Shown: one piece after another, positions 42,261 through 50,419 of the stretch
Numbering within the stretch: the stretch's first letter is position 1
Layout: each line of letters begins with the position of its first letter
Assembly: GCA_013822245.1 (NCBI GenBank)
Contig: PNKE01000036.1
Span: forward strand, 1 to 62,923
Source of the DNA: Candidatus Solibacter sp.
GTDB taxonomy: Bacteria > Acidobacteriota > Terriglobia > Bryobacterales > Bryobacteraceae
Direction of reading: 5' to 3'
Length of the DNA stretch: 62,923 nucleotides
Notes under the pieces: generated by a model
The model's input: the letters and a program-made list of their open reading frames with translations, nothing else
Databases searched by the model: none
What the model was told of the DNA's origin: nothing
Program-made: the position numbers and the translations under genes

Positions 42261-43134
42261 TCTCCTCGCGCGTCAGCGTGCGGAAACGGTCCACGCTGAA
42301 CTCCTCGCAGCAGAAGCTGCCCATCACGGACCCATGGACCACGGCCCGCGCCAGATCCTCCTCCGTCGCCGTCCCGTCCAGCGGCGAGACGCCGCGCCCG
42401 GCCAGATAACCGATGAATCCGCCGGCGAAACAATCGCCCGCGCCCGTCGGGTCCTTGAGCGTTTCCAGGATGTAGCCCGGCACGCTGAACTGCCCGCCGT
42501 CGTGGAACAGCACCGCGCCATACTCGCCGCGCTTGATGACCAGGATCTTCGGACCCATCGCGCGGATCGCCGCCGCCGCCCGCTTCAGATTCGTCTCGCC
42601 CGACAGCAGCCTGGCTTCGCTGTCGTTGATCAGCAGGAAGTCCCAGTCCTTGATGGTCTCGAGCAGCTCGGCGCGGAAATCGTTGATCCAGAAATTCATC
42701 GTGTCGCCACCGCCCAGCCGCGGCCGCGCCATCTGGCCGAGCACGCTGCGTTGCAACGCCGGCTGGATGTTGCCCAGCATCAGGTACGGCGCGCTTCGAT
42801 AGCTCTCCGGCAGCTTCGGATCGAAACCGGCAAAGACATTCAATTCCGTGGTCAGCGTGGTGCGATCGTTCATGTCGTCGCTGTAGACGCCGGCCCAGAA
42901 AAACGTCTTGCCCGGCGCCCGTTCCAGCCCTTCAAGGCCAATCTGGCGGGACGCCAGGAAATCCGCATCCTGCTGGCCGAAATCCTCGCCGACAATGGCG
43001 ACAATGCTCGCCGGCGTGAAATACCGCGCCGACAAGGCGATATAGGTGGCCGCGCCGCCCAGCGCGCGGGCCCGCTCTCCAGCGGGCGTTTTCAGGCCGT
43101 CATAGGCCACCGAACCGACAACAATCAAGGACAT
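42217..43134 (-). CDS. PfkB-family carbohydrate/nucleoside kinase
   Basis: A 305-residue ribokinase-fold kinase. MSLIVVGSVAYDGLKTPAGE and ARALGGAATYIALSARYFTP form the lid and substrate region. NDSEARLLSGE is the NxxE motif. The catalytic signature is KDPTGAGDCFAGGFIGYLAG. It resembles the adenosine-kinase/ribokinase branch, but the substrate is not fixed. I chose the ATG at 43134 because TACAAT (43142-43147) lies seven bases before it and the upstream extension is unlike the family. It overlaps the glycosyltransferase start by 44 bases. Confidence 0.92.
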   Translation of the reverse strand: MSLIVVGSVAYDGLKTPAGERARALGGAATYIALSARYFTPASIVAIVGEDFGQQDADFLASRQIGLEGLERAPGKTFFWAGVYSDDMNDRTTLTTELNVFAGFDPKLPESYRSAPYLMLGNIQPALQRSVLGQMARPRLGGGDTMNFWINDFRAELLETIKDWDFLLINDSEARLLSGETNLKRAAAAIRAMGPKILVIKRGEYGAVLFHDGGQFSVPGYILETLKDPTGAGDCFAGGFIGYLAGRGVSPLDGTATEEDLARAVVHGSVMGSFCCEEFSVDRFRTLTREEIDARFDEFRRFTRF

Positions 43135-43141
43135 TGTTCTG

Positions 43142-43147
43142 ATTGTA
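43142..43147 (-). promoter_or_regulatory. -10-like TACAAT before the PfkB kinase
   Basis: TACAAT on the minus strand ends seven bases before the ATG at 43134. It overlaps no ribosome site; a leaderless message is implied if it is used. Confidence 0.45.
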
Positions 43148-43222
43148 CCGTCTCCGCCTGGCCCGTTCGCCGCATCCAAGGAGATAACGGCGCCGCCAGC
43201 CGCACTAGAATGGAAGGACGCC

Positions 43223-44368
43223 TTGAACGAAATCCTGCGACGCAATCTCCCGAATATCCTCATCGCGCTGATCGCCGCCCTGGTTCAGTGGCAACTGGCC
43301 GCGCGCCTGGCCCGCGCCGCCGATAGCGCCGGCCACCACGGACGCGCCCGCACCTGGCGCGCCCTGGGTTTTGTCCTCATCGCCTGGACCCTGCTCATGC
43401 CCATCGTGTTCGGCACCGGGCTCCAGTTGAAACTCCCCGGCAACGGCGCCCAATGGGCCATGGCCGCCACGCTGCTCTACCTCGCAACCGCATTCGCCGG
43501 CGGCGCCGCTTACTTTCTGGCCAGCCGCAACGTCGCCGATCCAGGTCGCCGCAAAGCCCTCAAAGCCATCAGCGGCGCCATCGTGGCCCTGCCCGCCGCA
43601 TTCGCCGCCGCCGGCATCATACGCGCCTGGTCACGGCCTGAGCTGCGCGAGATCAGCATCGCCATCCCCGGCCTGCCCAAAGACCTCGACGGCCTCCGCA
43701 TCGCCCAACTCACCGACATCCACTACGGCCCCTTCTTCTCCATGCGCGACCTGGAATGGGCCGTCGCCATGGCCAACGAGGCCAAACCCGCCATCACCGT
43801 CGTCACCGGCGACCTCATCACCCGCCGCTTCGACAACCTCGAAGAGTGCATCTGGATCCTCGGCTCACTCAAAGCCGATGCCGGCGTCTACGGCTGCCAC
43901 GGCAACCACGAGGTCTATGCCGGGGCCGTCAACGCCGCCACCTCGCTCGGCCGAGCCGCCGGCATCCAGTTCCTGCGCTCCGAATCCGCCACGCTCGACT
44001 TCGGCTCCGCCCGCCTCGCCCTGACCGGCGTCGACTACCAGCCTCAGGCATCCCGCTACCTGCGCACCGTCCGCCCCCAGCCCGGCGCCGTCAATGTCCT
44101 GCTGTCTCACAATCCCGACGTCTTCGCCCGCGCCGCCTCGCTCGGCTTCGATCTGACGCTCGCCGGCCACACCCACGGCGGCCAGATCAATGTTGAAATC
44201 CTCCATGAACACTTGAACGTCGCCCGCTTCTTCACACCCTGGGTCTATGGCCTCTACCGTAAGGGCGGCAAGTCCATCTATGTCAGCGGAGGACTCGGCA
44301 CCGTCGGCGCGCCCGTCCGCCTCGGAGCCCCGCCAGAGGTTACAGTAGTGAAGTTATGCGCCGGCTGA
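43223..44368 (+). CDS. Membrane-anchored metallophosphoesterase (YkuE/YaeI-like)
   Basis: A 381-residue calcineurin-like phosphoesterase. About four N-terminal helices (residues 10-130) anchor it in the membrane. The di-metal site is spelled by AQLTDIHYGPFF, VVTGDLITRRF, YGCHGNHEVY and LAGHTHGGQINVE, ending with YVSGGLGTVGAPVRLG. YkuE/YaeI relatives act on lipid-linked or small phosphodiesters, and the substrate here is unknown. The start is TTG at 43223 with GGAAGGA at 43211-43217. The gene diverges from the PfkB kinase and overlaps the next phosphoesterase by 13 bases. Confidence 0.9.
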   Translation: MNEILRRNLPNILIALIAALVQWQLAARLARAADSAGHHGRARTWRALGFVLIAWTLLMPIVFGTGLQLKLPGNGAQWAMAATLLYLATAFAGGAAYFLASRNVADPGRRKALKAISGAIVALPAAFAAAGIIRAWSRPELREISIAIPGLPKDLDGLRIAQLTDIHYGPFFSMRDLEWAVAMANEAKPAITVVTGDLITRRFDNLEECIWILGSLKADAGVYGCHGNHEVYAGAVNAATSLGRAAGIQFLRSESATLDFGSARLALTGVDYQPQASRYLRTVRPQPGAVNVLLSHNPDVFARAASLGFDLTLAGHTHGGQINVEILHEHLNVARFFTPWVYGLYRKGGKSIYVSGGLGTVGAPVRLGAPPEVTVVKLCAG

Positions 44369-45096
44369 TCGTCAGCGACATCCACGCCAACCTCGAAGCG
44401 CTCGAAGCCGTGCTCGCCGACGCCAAGGGCCTCTATGACGAAATCGTCTGCTGCGGCGACCTGGTCGGTTACGGCGCTTCGCCGGCCGAAATCGTCGAAT
44501 GGGCGAGGAAAGACGTCAGCCTCATCGTCCGCGGCAACCACGACCGCGTCTGCGCCGGCCTCGACGGCCACGACTGGTTCAACTCCAAGGCCCAGGCCGC
44601 GGTTCTTTGGACGGCCAGCCAGTTAAGCGAGGATCAACTGGCCTGGCTCGCCCGGCTGCCCGCCGGCCCGCTCTTTGTCGACGGCTTCATGCTCGCCCAC
44701 GGTTCGCCCGCCGACGAAGACGCCTACCTGATGGAGTACGAAGAGGTCTACACGCTCGTCGAAATGCTGGTCCGCCCCATCTGCTTCATCGGCCATACCC
44801 ATTTCCAGGGCGCCTGGACCTGGTACCGCGACGACCTCTACGCTCTTCAAGGCCCCGTGGCAGGCCGCGGCGAAACCGTGCATCTGCTCAGCCCGCAGAA
44901 CCACTACCTCATCAACTCCGGCTCGGCCGGCCAGCCCCGTGACCGCGACCCCCGCGCCGCCTATGCCATCTGGGACAGCGCCACCAGGCAACTGCATTTC
45001 CGCCGGACCGTCTATGACGTCGCCTCGGCCCAACGCCGAATCCTCGACGCCGGCCTGCCTCAGTTCCTCGCCGAACGCCTCGCCACCGGACACTGA
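44356..45096 (+). CDS. Soluble metallophosphoesterase, YfcE/PrpE-like
   Basis: A 246-residue cytoplasmic calcineurin-like phosphoesterase. The motifs are IVSDIHANLEALEAVL, CCGDLVGYGASP, IVRGNHDRVCAG, LAHGSPADEDAYL and CFIGHTHFQGAW. This pattern is shared by YfcE-type phosphodiesterases and diadenosine tetraphosphatase-like enzymes. It starts 13 bases inside the preceding phosphoesterase gene, so two phosphoesterases of different location are co-expressed. The substrate is not predictable. Confidence 0.9.
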   Translation: MRRLIVSDIHANLEALEAVLADAKGLYDEIVCCGDLVGYGASPAEIVEWARKDVSLIVRGNHDRVCAGLDGHDWFNSKAQAAVLWTASQLSEDQLAWLARLPAGPLFVDGFMLAHGSPADEDAYLMEYEEVYTLVEMLVRPICFIGHTHFQGAWTWYRDDLYALQGPVAGRGETVHLLSPQNHYLINSGSAGQPRDRDPRAAYAIWDSATRQLHFRRTVYDVASAQRRILDAGLPQFLAERLATGH

Positions 45097-45171
45097 TCCC
45101 CCAGTCCCCGCCTGACCAATCGAATCTGGACTCCCCTCGCCCTGATAGACTGAAAGTCGAAAGGTCCGCCC

Positions 45172-45384
45172 ATGGAACGCGCTTCCGTCATCGTCAGCAA
45201 CCCTGAAATCCTCGGCGGCACACCCTGCTTCCGCGGGACCCGCGTGCCCGTCGAATCGCTGATCGACTACCTCGAAGCCGGCGACTCGCTCGACGAGTTC
45301 CTCGACAACTTCCCCTCGGTCACCCGCGATGCCGCCGTCGCCGCGCTTGAAGAGGCGAAAGCTCTACTCATCAGCCGGCGATGA
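45172..45384 (+). CDS. DUF433 antitoxin
   Basis: A 70-residue helix-turn-helix protein of the DUF433 (VapB45-like) family. ILGGTPCFRGTRVPVESLID is the signature, followed by a helical SLDEFLDNFPSVTRDAAVAA. An AAAGG ribosome site (45160-45164) precedes the ATG, and TAGACT at 45146-45151 is a possible -10. It overlaps the PIN-like toxin gene by four bases, the standard antitoxin-toxin order. Confidence 0.9.
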   Translation: MERASVIVSNPEILGGTPCFRGTRVPVESLIDYLEAGDSLDEFLDNFPSVTRDAAVAALEEAKALLISRR

Positions 45385-45713
45385 AGATCCTGCTCGACGA
45401 GAATCTGCCCCGAAAACTCGCAGCCCTTCTGCCCGGTCACCAGTGCAGCACAGTCGTCGAGTGCGGCTGGTCAGGCAAGAAGAACGGGGAGTTGCTTGAA
45501 CTGGAAAACTCGGCATTCGACATCCTGCTCACCCTCGACAAGAACCTCCCCTACCAGCAGGACCTGAACTCAGGGCGCATCGCGGTACTGGTCATCCGCG
45601 CCTGGTCAAACCGTATTCAGGATCTGGTTCCTGTGGCGCCCGAATGTCTCTCCGCCCTGGACCGCATCCGGCCCCGGCAGGCGATTCGCGTCGGCGCTCT
45701 CCTCGATCGCTAG
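45381..45713 (+). CDS. DUF5615 PIN-like toxin
   Basis: A 110-residue PIN-like nuclease of the DUF5615 (VapC45-like) family. The conserved start is MKILLDENLPRKLAALLPGH, with acidic residues in LLDEN, and a central FDILLTLDKNLPYQQDL supplies the second acidic site. It is translationally coupled to the DUF433 antitoxin (ATGA). It would act as an RNase when free; the target is unknown. The lineage-typical size and order make this a complete module. Confidence 0.9.
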   Translation: MKILLDENLPRKLAALLPGHQCSTVVECGWSGKKNGELLELENSAFDILLTLDKNLPYQQDLNSGRIAVLVIRAWSNRIQDLVPVAPECLSALDRIRPRQAIRVGALLDR

Positions 45714-45764
45714 CCTGATTTTCGGTAAGAATTCCAACCCGGCTCCCGCCCGGCGCGCCCGCCC

Positions 45765-46478
45765 CTAATCCAGCGCCGCCAGCTCTCCTGGCAAGATCTT
45801 TCGCGTGCGCGGCAGATACCCCCGGTAGCTCAGATACCCCGCCATCGCCAGCAATCCCACAAACACCACCAGCTCGATCACGTCGGTTGTCCGGTTCCGC
45901 GGCAGCAGCAGGTACAAAAACCACACCGCCGGCTGCGCGATACACATCGCCCACACCGTCCCGTAGAAATACCGCCTCTCGGTCCCCTCGCCCTCGGTCG
46001 ACGCCTTCACCCGCGGCAACTTCCCCAGCGCCCCCAGTATCCACACCGGAACCACCACCGGGAAGTAGCCGTAATAGTAAATCTGCTTCATCATCCACTG
46101 GCCCGTTGCCACCGCCACCACCAGCCCCGTCAGGTTCAGCAGCCCGTAGCTGATCGCCGCCCCCCACGCAAACGTGTAGCAGACGCGCCGGTACACCGGA
46201 TTCGGCCTGTCCTCGGTGAACCGGATGATGTAAGGCGCAGGCTCGCAGCCCGGCAGTTTGCCTCGCATCCCCGCCATCGCCGTGCCCAGCAGCACCGCCG
46301 CCAGCCACCACGTCATGATGCCGCCGAAGCCCTCGGCAAACAGGTGGAACGTCATCGGACCGGGGATCAGGAAAAACACGAAGATCCAGATGGGCCAGTG
46401 GTTCACGCGGTAGTAGGGTTTGTTGCGAGTGCGGATTTTGCGCTCGGTATCGTATTCGATCTTGACTGGTGAGCTCAT
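45765..46478 (-). CDS. Hypothetical polytopic membrane protein
   Basis: A 237-residue protein with about six hydrophobic segments, for example HWPIWIFVFFLIPGPMTFHL, WLAAVLLGTAMAGM, GLLNLTGLVVAVAT, FPVVVPVWILGALG, CIAQPAVWFLYLLLP and VIELVVFVGLLAMAGYLSY. The cytosolic start (SSPVKIEYDTERKIRTRNKP) is charged. I do not recognise a family. It stands between the DUF433/PIN module and a divergent SDR gene, with only 51 bases to the former. Confidence 0.75.
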   Translation of the reverse strand: MSSPVKIEYDTERKIRTRNKPYYRVNHWPIWIFVFFLIPGPMTFHLFAEGFGGIMTWWLAAVLLGTAMAGMRGKLPGCEPAPYIIRFTEDRPNPVYRRVCYTFAWGAAISYGLLNLTGLVVAVATGQWMMKQIYYYGYFPVVVPVWILGALGKLPRVKASTEGEGTERRYFYGTVWAMCIAQPAVWFLYLLLPRNRTTDVIELVVFVGLLAMAGYLSYRGYLPRTRKILPGELAALD

Positions 46479-46518
46479 GCGGTGAGGTGCAAAACTCTCA
46501 GTTTCTCATATGACGGGG

Positions 46519-46524
46519 TAGAAT
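46519..46524 (+). promoter_or_regulatory. -10-like TAGAAT before the SDR gene
   Basis: TAGAAT ends seven bases before the ATG at 46532. No Shine-Dalgarno is present in the gap, and no clear -35 is seen. Confidence 0.4.
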
Positions 46525-46531
46525 CGTCTCC

Positions 46532-47326
46532 ATGCACGTCGAACTGTTCGGCAAAACCGCCCTGGTCACCGGCGGCGCCAATGGAATCGGGCGCGCCGCC
46601 GCCCTGCTGCTGCGCGACTGCGGAGCCTCGGTCACCATCGGCGACCTGCCGGCCGAAAACCCCGCATCCGAGGCCCGCGGCATGGGCATCGCGGGCGTCC
46701 CGCTCGACGTCACATCATTGGAATCCATCGAATCCGCCCTCGACGCCGCCCACGACCCCGATATCGTCATCATCAACGCCGGCGTCGCCCGCTTTGCCCG
46801 CCTGCTCGACACAACCGATGCCGATTGGGACCTCACCCTCCGCGTCAACCTCACCGGCGCCTTCCACACCCTCCGCGCCGCCGCCCGCCGCATGGCCGCC
46901 CGCTCCGGCGGATCCATCGTCCTCACCGCTTCGACAAACTCGTTTGACGGCGAAGCCGACCTCGCCGCCTACAACTCCACCAAGGCCGGCCTCATCGGCC
47001 TGCTCCACACCGCCGCCAACGAACTCGGCCCCTATGGCATCCGCGTCAACGCCGTCTGCCCCGGCCTCATCCGCACCCGCCTCACCCAGTTCGGCTTCGA
47101 CAACCCGGCCTTCCTGAAACCCTACTTCCAGAACATCCCGCTCGGCCGCGGCGGCGAGCCCGATGAGGTCGCCAAGGCCATCATCTTCCTCGCCTCCCCC
47201 GCCGCCTCGTTCATCACCGGCGCCCACCTGTTCGTCGATGGCGGACAGATGGCCGCCAAGTTCGGCGTCTGGAACGACGGCATGGGCGAGTTCGACGGCC
47301 AGCGCTGGATTCGTAAACCTGTCTGA
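46532..47326 (+). CDS. SDR-family oxidoreductase (classical)
   Basis: A 264-residue NAD(P)-dependent dehydrogenase. The nucleotide motif is KTALVTGGANGIGRAAALLL, followed by DPDIVIINAGVARFARLL. The catalytic serine is in VLTASTNSFDGEA, with Tyr and Lys in AAYNSTKAGLIGLLH, and IRVNAVCPGLIRTRL, GGEPDEVAKAIIFLAS and ITGAHLFVDGG close the fold. The Asp in GDLPAEN after the second strand suggests NAD preference. The substrate is unknown. It diverges from the membrane-protein gene. Confidence 0.94.
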   Translation: MHVELFGKTALVTGGANGIGRAAALLLRDCGASVTIGDLPAENPASEARGMGIAGVPLDVTSLESIESALDAAHDPDIVIINAGVARFARLLDTTDADWDLTLRVNLTGAFHTLRAAARRMAARSGGSIVLTASTNSFDGEADLAAYNSTKAGLIGLLHTAANELGPYGIRVNAVCPGLIRTRLTQFGFDNPAFLKPYFQNIPLGRGGEPDEVAKAIIFLASPAASFITGAHLFVDGGQMAAKFGVWNDGMGEFDGQRWIRKPV

Positions 47327-47357
47327 CCCCCAACCCTCGCAACGGGCAGGCTCCAGG

Positions 47358-47645
47358 CTAAACGAGTTCGATTCTCAGATCACGCCCGATAGCCCGTACG
47401 GCTCTCGACAGGGTTTGCAGAGTCACCGAGGAGTTGGCCGGATCCAGGAAACGATCCAGCGCGGCCCGGCTCGTTTTCATCCGCCGCGCCATCTCAATCT
47501 TGGTGATGTGATCGCGCTTCATCACCTGCTGCACCTGCCAGGCGATGGCTTCCTTGATGGCAGTGGCCCTTGTCTCCTCCAGTATCCCCTCTTCTCTCAG
47601 GAAGCCGTCCAGCGAAGATCCGATATGTTTGTTGCTTCCACTCAT
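47358..47645 (-). CDS. HigA-type XRE antitoxin
   Basis: A 95-residue helix-turn-helix antitoxin. The HTH is in VMKRDHITKIEMARRMKTSR-AALDRFLDP, followed by VTLQTLSRAVRAIGRDLRIE. The N-terminal 30 residues are a toxin-binding helix region. It starts inside the toxin stop (ATGA), so the order is toxin first, as in higBA modules. The HTH would bind the palindrome at 48015-48032. Confidence 0.9.
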   Translation of the reverse strand: MSGSNKHIGSSLDGFLREEGILEETRATAIKEAIAWQVQQVMKRDHITKIEMARRMKTSRAALDRFLDPANSSVTLQTLSRAVRAIGRDLRIELV

Positions 47646-47995
47646 CCCCTCACCTCTTTCATGCGCCGTCTCGCTAGTGCCAGGTCATCTGGCGACGTCT
47701 GTTGCGTTTTCTTTATGAACCCATGCACCACGACGATCGTCCCCTGATGAAAACACATCAAGAGCCGTGCGATTCTTCCTCCTGAAACCGATGACCGAAC
47801 CTCCCATAGCCCATCCTTCAGGCTTCGGAACAGCGGCATGCCGGCCGGCCAACCCGTCTGGACTCGCATCGGGTCCAAGCCGATTATCCGGCGGGCCTCG
47901 ACATCCAATCCACGTAGCCACTCCAGTACCGGCTCACGGCCCGAATCTGTCCGGTAGAACCGCACCGGTATTTCGCGGATCGGGTCGAGGTCCAT
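47642..47995 (-). CDS. HigB/RelE-superfamily toxin (Gp49-like, DUF891)
   Basis: A 117-residue toxin of the RelE/HigB superfamily. It has the Gp49/DUF891 pattern: IPVRFYRTDSGREPVLEWLR, DGLWEVRSSVSGGRIARLLM, TIVVVHGFIKKTQQTSPDDL and ALARRRMKEV. It would cleave ribosome-bound mRNA. I chose the ATG at 47995. The earlier ATG at 48022 is inside the -10 region of a clear promoter (48011-48039), so it cannot be in the transcript from that promoter. The resulting leader is only about eight to ten bases. Confidence 0.9.
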   Translation of the reverse strand: MDLDPIREIPVRFYRTDSGREPVLEWLRGLDVEARRIIGLDPMRVQTGWPAGMPLFRSLKDGLWEVRSSVSGGRIARLLMCFHQGTIVVVHGFIKKTQQTSPDDLALARRRMKEVRG

Positions 47996-48010
47996 TAGTC
48001 GCGCAATCCA

Positions 48011-48039
48011 ATTATGTACCATTATTGGTACAGTGTCAA
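48011..48039 (-). promoter_or_regulatory. higBA promoter with operator palindrome in the spacer
   Basis: On the minus strand TTGACA (48034-48039) and CATAAT (48011-48016) are separated by exactly 17 bases. The spacer and -10 edge carry a perfect inverted repeat TGTACCA-N4-TGGTACA (48015-48032). Binding there would block RNA polymerase, the normal way a HigA antitoxin represses its operon. Confidence 0.8.
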
Positions 48040-48067
48040 TGAGCCTGAAACGGTCCCGCCGTCTGCC

Positions 48068-49042
48068 TCACCTCAGTGACCCCGCCACCGCCTCGACCGT
48101 CCCCGGCGCATTGCCCTCCAGCCGGTTGTTCACAAACAGAAACGCCATCCGGCCCTCGGTCCGCGCCCGCTCGGCCAGCTTCCGCAACGCATCGCGCGCC
48201 CCCGGATTCTCGATCTGCACCCGGTCGTACGGCTGAAACCGCTCGACCGCCTGTTCATACGTCCGCCCATGCGACAGCAACGCCCGCGACACCAGGAAAT
48301 CCGCCGTGTACGCCTCCCCCATCGCCGCCTGCTCGCCCAGTTCCGGCATCCGCGTCCACGAATTGAACACATGCGCCGTGTTGCGCCGCCGCAGCGCGTC
48401 GAAATAACCCGGTTCAAGAAACTCCTTGTTCCGGATCTCCACCGAATACCGCCACCCGCCCGGCAGTTGGTCCAGAAACCCGCCCAGATCCTCCGCAAAC
48501 GCCGCGCCGGCCTCGTACTGCCGCTTCGAGAACGTGCCAAACTCGAAAATCAGCGCCCCCACCCGCTCCCGGTAAGGCTCCAACAGCCGCAGAAACAGCT
48601 CCCCAAACAGCCCGGCGTCGAGAAACCCCTCGTTCTCCTTCCCTGCCCTCTGCCCGTAACGCGCGTGTGCCGGCCACGTGCGCACGGTGATCTCCTCCGG
48701 CACTTTGAAGGCGAACTTCAGCCCCGCCGGCACGCCCGCAAACAGCCGCTCCCAGTAGGCCGCCGACGGGAACTGGTAAAACGAAAAATCCCCGCACACC
48801 GCCGGAAACGTCTCGGCGTATTCGGCCAGGCACCCGGCCTCGAACTTCTTGCGCGAAAACCGCCCCCGCGTCGCATACCGTTCCGCCGAGTAGATCTGCC
48901 CCATCCAGCCCTCGTACTTCCAACTGCTCGTGCCGAAGTAGATCCCCTGCCCCGCCAGTGCCGCCAATCTTGCCGCCAGCGCCGATCTCGGCCCGCCCTG
49001 CTGGTCAAACAGATTCAGATTGCTTGAACCGCCCATTGACAT
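48068..49042 (-). CDS. DUF72-family protein
   Basis: A 324-residue TIM-barrel-like protein of the DUF72 (YecE) family. Family motifs are IYFGTSSWKYEGWMGQIY, ETFPAVCGDFSFYQFPSA, GLKFAFKVPEEITVRTWPAH, GALIFEFGTFSKR, WRYSVEIRNKEFLEPGYFDA and MAFLFVNNRLEGNAPGT. The biochemical function of DUF72 is not established. A second ATG six bases downstream (49036) is an alternative start. It is divergent from lexA with overlapping promoter regions. Confidence 0.92.
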   Translation of the reverse strand: MSMGGSSNLNLFDQQGGPRSALAARLAALAGQGIYFGTSSWKYEGWMGQIYSAERYATRGRFSRKKFEAGCLAEYAETFPAVCGDFSFYQFPSAAYWERLFAGVPAGLKFAFKVPEEITVRTWPAHARYGQRAGKENEGFLDAGLFGELFLRLLEPYRERVGALIFEFGTFSKRQYEAGAAFAEDLGGFLDQLPGGWRYSVEIRNKEFLEPGYFDALRRRNTAHVFNSWTRMPELGEQAAMGEAYTADFLVSRALLSHGRTYEQAVERFQPYDRVQIENPGARDALRKLAERARTEGRMAFLFVNNRLEGNAPGTVEAVAGSLR

Positions 49043-49064
49043 CCTCGCCGATTGTGTAAATACT
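49036..49064 (+). promoter_or_regulatory. lexA promoter, leaderless
   Basis: TTGACA (49036-49041) and AATACT (49059-49064) are separated by 17 bases. The ATG of lexA begins at 49071, six bases after the -10, so transcription should start at or next to the start codon. A second -10-like TATACT directly abuts the ATG. No classical SOS box is obvious. Confidence 0.6.
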
Positions 49065-49070
49065 TATACT

Positions 49071-49688
49071 ATGATTCTCACTTCACGGCAACGTGAGATT
49101 CTCGACTTCATCGTCACATACCGCCAGGAGAACGGCTGCTCGCCGTCGATCCCCGAGATCCAGCGGCGCTTTGAGATCCGCAGCCCCAACGGCGTCGCCG
49201 GCCACCTGCACGCCCTGGAAACCAAGGGCGCCATCCGCCGCGCCGACCGCGGCTCGCGCCAGATCGACCTCGCCGGCCCCGACGCCTCGCGCGCCAACCT
49301 CCACGCCTTCCCCGTCTTCGGCCACATCCCGGCCGGCCCGCCGCAGATGTTCTCGCCGTCGGAAGCAGAATCCACCACCACGCTCGACGAACTCACGCTC
49401 GGCTTCAAACCCCGCACCGGCTGTTTCGCCTTGAAGGTCCGCGGCGACTCGATGCGCGACGCCGGCATCCTGAGCGGCGACACGGTCGTCATCGAACCCA
49501 ACCCGGAGCCTCGCGCCGGCCAGATCGTCGCCGCGCTGATCGACGGTGAAAGCACGCTCAAGCGTCTGGTGAAGGTCCAGGGCCGCTGGTATCTGAAGGC
49601 CGAAAACCCGGCCTACCCCGAACTCCACCCGCGCGCCGACCTCGTCATCCAGGGCGTCGTCCGCACCGTCATCCGCAAACTGGACTGA
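49071..49688 (+). CDS. lexA: LexA SOS repressor
   Basis: A 205-residue self-cleaving repressor. The winged helix (MILTSRQREILDFIVTYRQE, then SIPEIQRRFEIRSPNGVAGH) recognises the operator. The cleavage site is Ala88-Gly89 in VFGHIPAGPPQ. The serine/lysine dyad is Ser127 (VRGDSMRDAGILSGD) and Lys164 (GESTLKRLVKV). Length and spacing match functional LexA. I chose the ATG at 49071 by homology and promoter position. It diverges from the DUF72 gene and is followed by a DinB-family gene. Confidence 0.96.
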   Translation: MILTSRQREILDFIVTYRQENGCSPSIPEIQRRFEIRSPNGVAGHLHALETKGAIRRADRGSRQIDLAGPDASRANLHAFPVFGHIPAGPPQMFSPSEAESTTTLDELTLGFKPRTGCFALKVRGDSMRDAGILSGDTVVIEPNPEPRAGQIVAALIDGESTLKRLVKVQGRWYLKAENPAYPELHPRADLVIQGVVRTVIRKLD

Positions 49689-49781
49689 AGCATCGCCGGC
49701 TGCGGCGTCAAGGCAGGCTCGGTCGATTGTCCGCTCCGCGTGTCGGCTAAACTGGGGATTCGGCACAGCGCCGGCAATCCC

Positions 49782-50273
49782 ATGAGCGAAATCAAAGACC
49801 TTCTCGAACGCTTCCGCCGCGGCGCCGAACTTGTGGCCGTCGTCAGCACCGGCTCGGCCGGCGCCGAATGGGACTTTGTCTCCGCGCCCGGCAAATGGTC
49901 CTTACGCCAGATCGTGTGCCACCTGGCCGACTCCGAAATGATCGGCCGCTACCGCCTGGCCAGCGTCATCGCCGAGGACAACCCCACACTCATGTGGTAT
50001 GACCAGGACGCCTGGGCCGCGAACCTCGACTACTCCAAACGCAAATTCTCCCAGGCCCTGGAAACTTTCCGGCGCGTCCGCGGCGAAAACCACGAACTGC
50101 TCAAAGACCTCCCCGAAGAGACTTTCCTCCGTACCGCCACGCATTCGAAAAACGGCGTCATGTCGCTCAAGGACCTGCTGCTGATGTACGCCGAACACGC
50201 CGAAGGCCACGCCCGCCAGATCAGGGCGGCCCGCGAAGTCTACAAAGCCGCCCGCGCCGCGAGGAAATCCTAG
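49782..50273 (+). CDS. DinB-superfamily (YfiT/DUF664-like) protein
   Basis: A 163-residue four-helix-bundle protein of the DinB-like metal-dependent hydrolase superfamily. The metal-binding histidines are in IVCHLADSEMIGRYR and MYAEHAEGHARQI (H, H, H triad). WDFVSAPGKWSLRQ is the superfamily-typical segment. Some members are thiol (including bacillithiol) transferases, which is interesting with bshB1 in the window. I chose the ATG at 49782. The location 94 bases after lexA may mean DNA-damage control, but no SOS box is visible. Confidence 0.88.
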   Translation: MSEIKDLLERFRRGAELVAVVSTGSAGAEWDFVSAPGKWSLRQIVCHLADSEMIGRYRLASVIAEDNPTLMWYDQDAWAANLDYSKRKFSQALETFRRVRGENHELLKDLPEETFLRTATHSKNGVMSLKDLLLMYAEHAEGHARQIRAAREVYKAARAARKS

Positions 50274-50419
50274 CAGCCCACCGCAACTGATTTGCCGGAC
50301 GGAAGGAACTATGCAACGGCTGAACTGGTATGATTGGCACAGGCTGAACGCATCTTGACCGATTCATCAGTAGGAATCCGGATCTGCCACGCCGGCCTAG
50401 AGAGTGGAGGTGTCGTAGA

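Noticed and set aside
49040-49075. SOS box at lexA
   Set aside because: No convincing inverted repeat of a known LexA type; only short AT-rich direct repeats are visible.
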